8,280 nt of DNA from Chloroflexota bacterium. Lineage in GTDB: Bacteria > Chloroflexota > Anaerolineae > UBA3071. The DNA lies in the NCBI GenBank assembly GCA_014383605.1, contig JACNHM010000155.1, forward strand, positions 1-8,280. Reading direction: 5' to 3'. The first letter of the stretch is position 1. Each line of letters begins with the position of its first letter. The notes below the pieces were generated by a model, which did no database searches, was not told the origin of the DNA, and was given only the letters and a program-made list of their open reading frames with translations. The position numbers and the translations under genes are program-made. Of the stretch, positions 6,818-8,280 are shown in pieces.

Positions 6818-7171
6818 ATGTCTTCTTTGATGGACTCTTTGGAACGACTGGAACCGAATCCGGACATCCCGCGGCTTCGCCCCGGCGACACGGTGCGGGT
6901 GCACAACCGTATTGTCGAGGGTAATCGGGAGCGGGTGCAGATTTTCCAGGGGGTGGTGATGCGCATCCGCCAAGGTGGGATCAACTCCACCTTCACTGTG
7001 CGTCGTGTTGCCTCTCATGGCGTCGGCGTTGAGCGCACCTTCTTGCTGCATTCTCCGCGAGTGGAAAAGGTGGAAGTGTTGCGGCACGCCAAGGTGCGGC
7101 GGGGCAAGCTGTACTTCTTGCGGGATCGCAGGGGCAAAGCTGCACGTCTCAAAGAGAGGCGCATCGCCTGA
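6818..7171 (+). CDS. rplS: Large ribosomal subunit protein bL19
   Basis: A 117-residue basic protein located at the interface of the two ribosomal subunits. It shows the family pattern throughout: [27 protein letters not shown], then [35 protein letters not shown] and [24 protein letters not shown] at the end. Length is typical. The ATG at 6818 gives the N-terminal length expected of bL19, and a modest GGATGG at 6806-6811 precedes it; a second in-frame ATG at 6830 has no ribosome binding site. The gene follows trmD as in most bacteria and has its own extended -10 promoter. A ten-codon reading frame overlaps its start. Confidence 0.98.
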   Translation: MSSLMDSLERLEPNPDIPRLRPGDTVRVHNRIVEGNRERVQIFQGVVMRIRQGGINSTFTVRRVASHGVGVERTFLLHSPRVEKVEVLRHAKVRRGKLYFLRDRRGKAARLKERRIA

Positions 7172-7202
7172 GGCCCTGGGAAACAGGCATTTGCGACTTC
7201 TC

Positions 7203-7263
7203 CCAGAAACCCGGAGAGCCGACACCTCGCTCGCACAGGGGAGCCGCTTCTCCGGGTTTCTGG
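7203..7263. repeat. 15-bp perfect inverted repeat between rplS and rnhB
   Basis: CCAGAAACCCGGAGA (7203-7217) is exactly mirrored by TCTCCGGGTTTCTGG (7249-7263) with 31 nt between. The RNA would form a stable long-armed hairpin. No T-run follows (CATCATAGG), so it does not look like a standard intrinsic terminator. It may be a dispersed palindromic element, a processing site or a factor-dependent terminator. Confidence 0.8.
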
Positions 7264-7292
7264 CATCATAGGATCTTGGGCCAGGGGGGTGC

Positions 7293-7940
7293 ATGCAAGA
7301 CCCGTTGGCGTACTCGATGCCGTCGCTGGTCTATGAACGGAAGTACTGGGCCTCGGGCTATCGCCTCGTGGCCGGGCTGGACGAGGCTGGGCGAGGCGCG
7401 CTGGCCGGGCCGGTGGTCGCCGCGGCCGTCGTCCTCAGTCGCAACGGGCAGCATGAGTCGTTGCTGGCCGCGGGCGTGCGCGATTCCAAGCAGTTGACGC
7501 CGGCGCGGCGAGAGCAGCTATTCGAACTCATCTGCCAGCGGGCCGAAGTCTGGGCCGTTGGCCTCGTCTCGGCCAGCGAGATCGATCGCCTGGGGATCGT
7601 GCCCGCCACCCAACAGGCCATGGGGCTGGCGCTGCAGCAGCTTCCCTTGTCACCTGAGGCCTTGTTGATTGACTATTTGCCTTTGCCCGAACAACCCTTG
7701 CCGCAACAGCCCATCACCCACGGCGATCAGCTTTCTCTCTCCATCGCCGCCGCTTCCATCCTGGCTAAGGTCACCCGCGATCGGATGCTGATCGGTTACG
7801 AATCCGCCTATCCGGGCTATGGCTTCGCTCGTCACAAGGGCTACGGCACGGCGGCTCACCGCGCCGCGCTGGCTCAACTGGGCCCCTGCGCACTGCATCG
7901 CCGCTCCTTCCGGCCCGTGCGAGAGGTGCTGGAGACGTGA
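7293..7940 (+). CDS. rnhB: Ribonuclease HII
   Basis: A 215-residue enzyme that cuts RNA in RNA-DNA hybrids and starts removal of single ribonucleotides from DNA. The four metal-binding acidic residues are all present: Asp30 and Glu31 in LDEAGRG, Asp127 in LLIDYL and Asp145 in HGDQLSLS, with the same 18-residue spacing between the last two as in E. coli. DSKQLTP (64-70), SIAAASILAKVTRDR (150-164), YGFARHKGYGT (176-186) and the C-terminal HRRSFRPV are typical. His143 stands where Lys is usual before GD. AGGGGGG at 7283-7289 supports the ATG at 7293, although the spacing is short (3 nt). The stop overlaps the start of yraN, suggesting coupled translation. Gene order rplS, rnhB, yraN is common in bacteria. 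Confidence 0.97.
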   Translation: MQDPLAYSMPSLVYERKYWASGYRLVAGLDEAGRGALAGPVVAAAVVLSRNGQHESLLAAGVRDSKQLTPARREQLFELICQRAEVWAVGLVSASEIDRLGIVPATQQAMGLALQQLPLSPEALLIDYLPLPEQPLPQQPITHGDQLSLSIAAASILAKVTRDRMLIGYESAYPGYGFARHKGYGTAAHRAALAQLGPCALHRRSFRPVREVLET

Positions 7941-8280
7941 CCGGCAGGCGGCAGCGGCTGGGTCAGGTGGGCGAGCGACTGGCGGCGGAGGCCCTGACCG
8001 CACGCGGCTGCGCCATCATCGCCCGCAACTGGCGCTGCCCGGCGGGCGAAATTGACCTCGTGGCTCAGGATGGCGACACCCTGGTCGTGGTGGAAGTGCG
8101 CACGAGGCGAGGCGAAACGTACGGCACGCCGGAAGAGTCGGTGACGCCGGCCAAGCAGGCCAAGCTGGTGGAACTGGGCCAGACCTACGTGCAGGAGCAG
8201 GGCTGGGAAGGGCCCTGGCGCATTGACGTCGTGGCCGTGCAGTTCAGCCGCAGCGGGCGGCTAGAGCGGTTGACGGTGAT
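7937..8280 (+). CDS. yraN: YraN/UPF0102 family nuclease-like protein, 3' end cut by window
   Basis: The frame opens with GTG at 7937, sharing three bases with the rnhB stop (GTGA), and is still open at the right edge: 114 complete codons of a family usually about 120 residues long. The translation contains LGQVGERLAAEALTARG, IIARNWRCPAGEIDLVAQDG, LVVVEVRTRRGETYGTPEESV, TPAKQAKL and WRIDVVAV. The pattern of Glu, GEIDL and EVR is that of restriction-endonuclease-like folds related to Holliday junction resolvases, with Arg in place of the more common Lys in EVK. The function of YraN proteins is unsettled. The GTG start is chosen from the overlap and from the family N-terminus; GGAG at 7931-7934 is too close to be a good ribosome binding site, so translation is probably coupled to rnhB. 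Confidence 0.93.
   Translation, partial: MTGRRQRLGQVGERLAAEALTARGCAIIARNWRCPAGEIDLVAQDGDTLVVVEVRTRRGETYGTPEESVTPAKQAKLVELGQTYVQEQGWEGPWRIDVVAVQFSRSGRLERLTV

Overview
The window reads as ordinary chromosome from a GC-rich bacterium, most likely a member of the Chloroflexota (Anaerolineae or Caldilineae type). This is inferred from a zinc-ribbon/membrane/LysM protein with threonine-proline linkers, the high GC content and the general gene style; no rRNA is present to test it. No CRISPR array, transposase, prophage or obvious horizontally acquired island is visible.

Left part, minus strand. A histidine phosphatase runs off the left edge (1-521). Just upstream of it in the same direction lies a 367-residue LysM envelope protein (536-1639) whose promoter sits so close to the start codon that the mRNA is probably leaderless. 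Next comes a thiamine unit. A strong sigma-70 promoter (3701-3729) leads into a TPP riboswitch (3583-3680) and an intrinsic terminator (3535-3569). After these comes one uninterrupted reading frame (1741-3516) encoding thiamine pyrophosphokinase followed by a thiamine-binding lipoprotein. The second half has its own strong ribosome binding site, and the junction is a translated 7-bp tandem repeat, so this may be a genuine fusion or two genes joined by loss of a stop codon. Cofactor synthesis and thiamine capture are thus under one TPP-sensing switch.

Right part, plus strand. aspS (3835-5610) is divergent from the thiamine unit. It is followed by a probable 6S RNA gene (5687-5871) with its own promoter and terminator. 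Then come trmD (5954-6712), rplS with its own promoter (6818-7171), a 15-bp perfect inverted repeat (7203-7263), rnhB (7293-7940) and yraN (from 7937, cut by the right edge). These are translation and nucleic-acid maintenance genes in a commonly conserved order, except that rpsP and rimM are not next to trmD and 6S RNA occupies that position.

The points most worth a second look are the stop-less thiN-thiB junction, three clear short tandem repeats built on 7-bp units in intergenic DNA (two just upstream of -35 boxes), a shared promoter architecture with a TGCTA extended -10, the 6S RNA candidate with mutually exclusive hairpins, and the inverted repeat before rnhB. I found no convincing novel multi-gene system.
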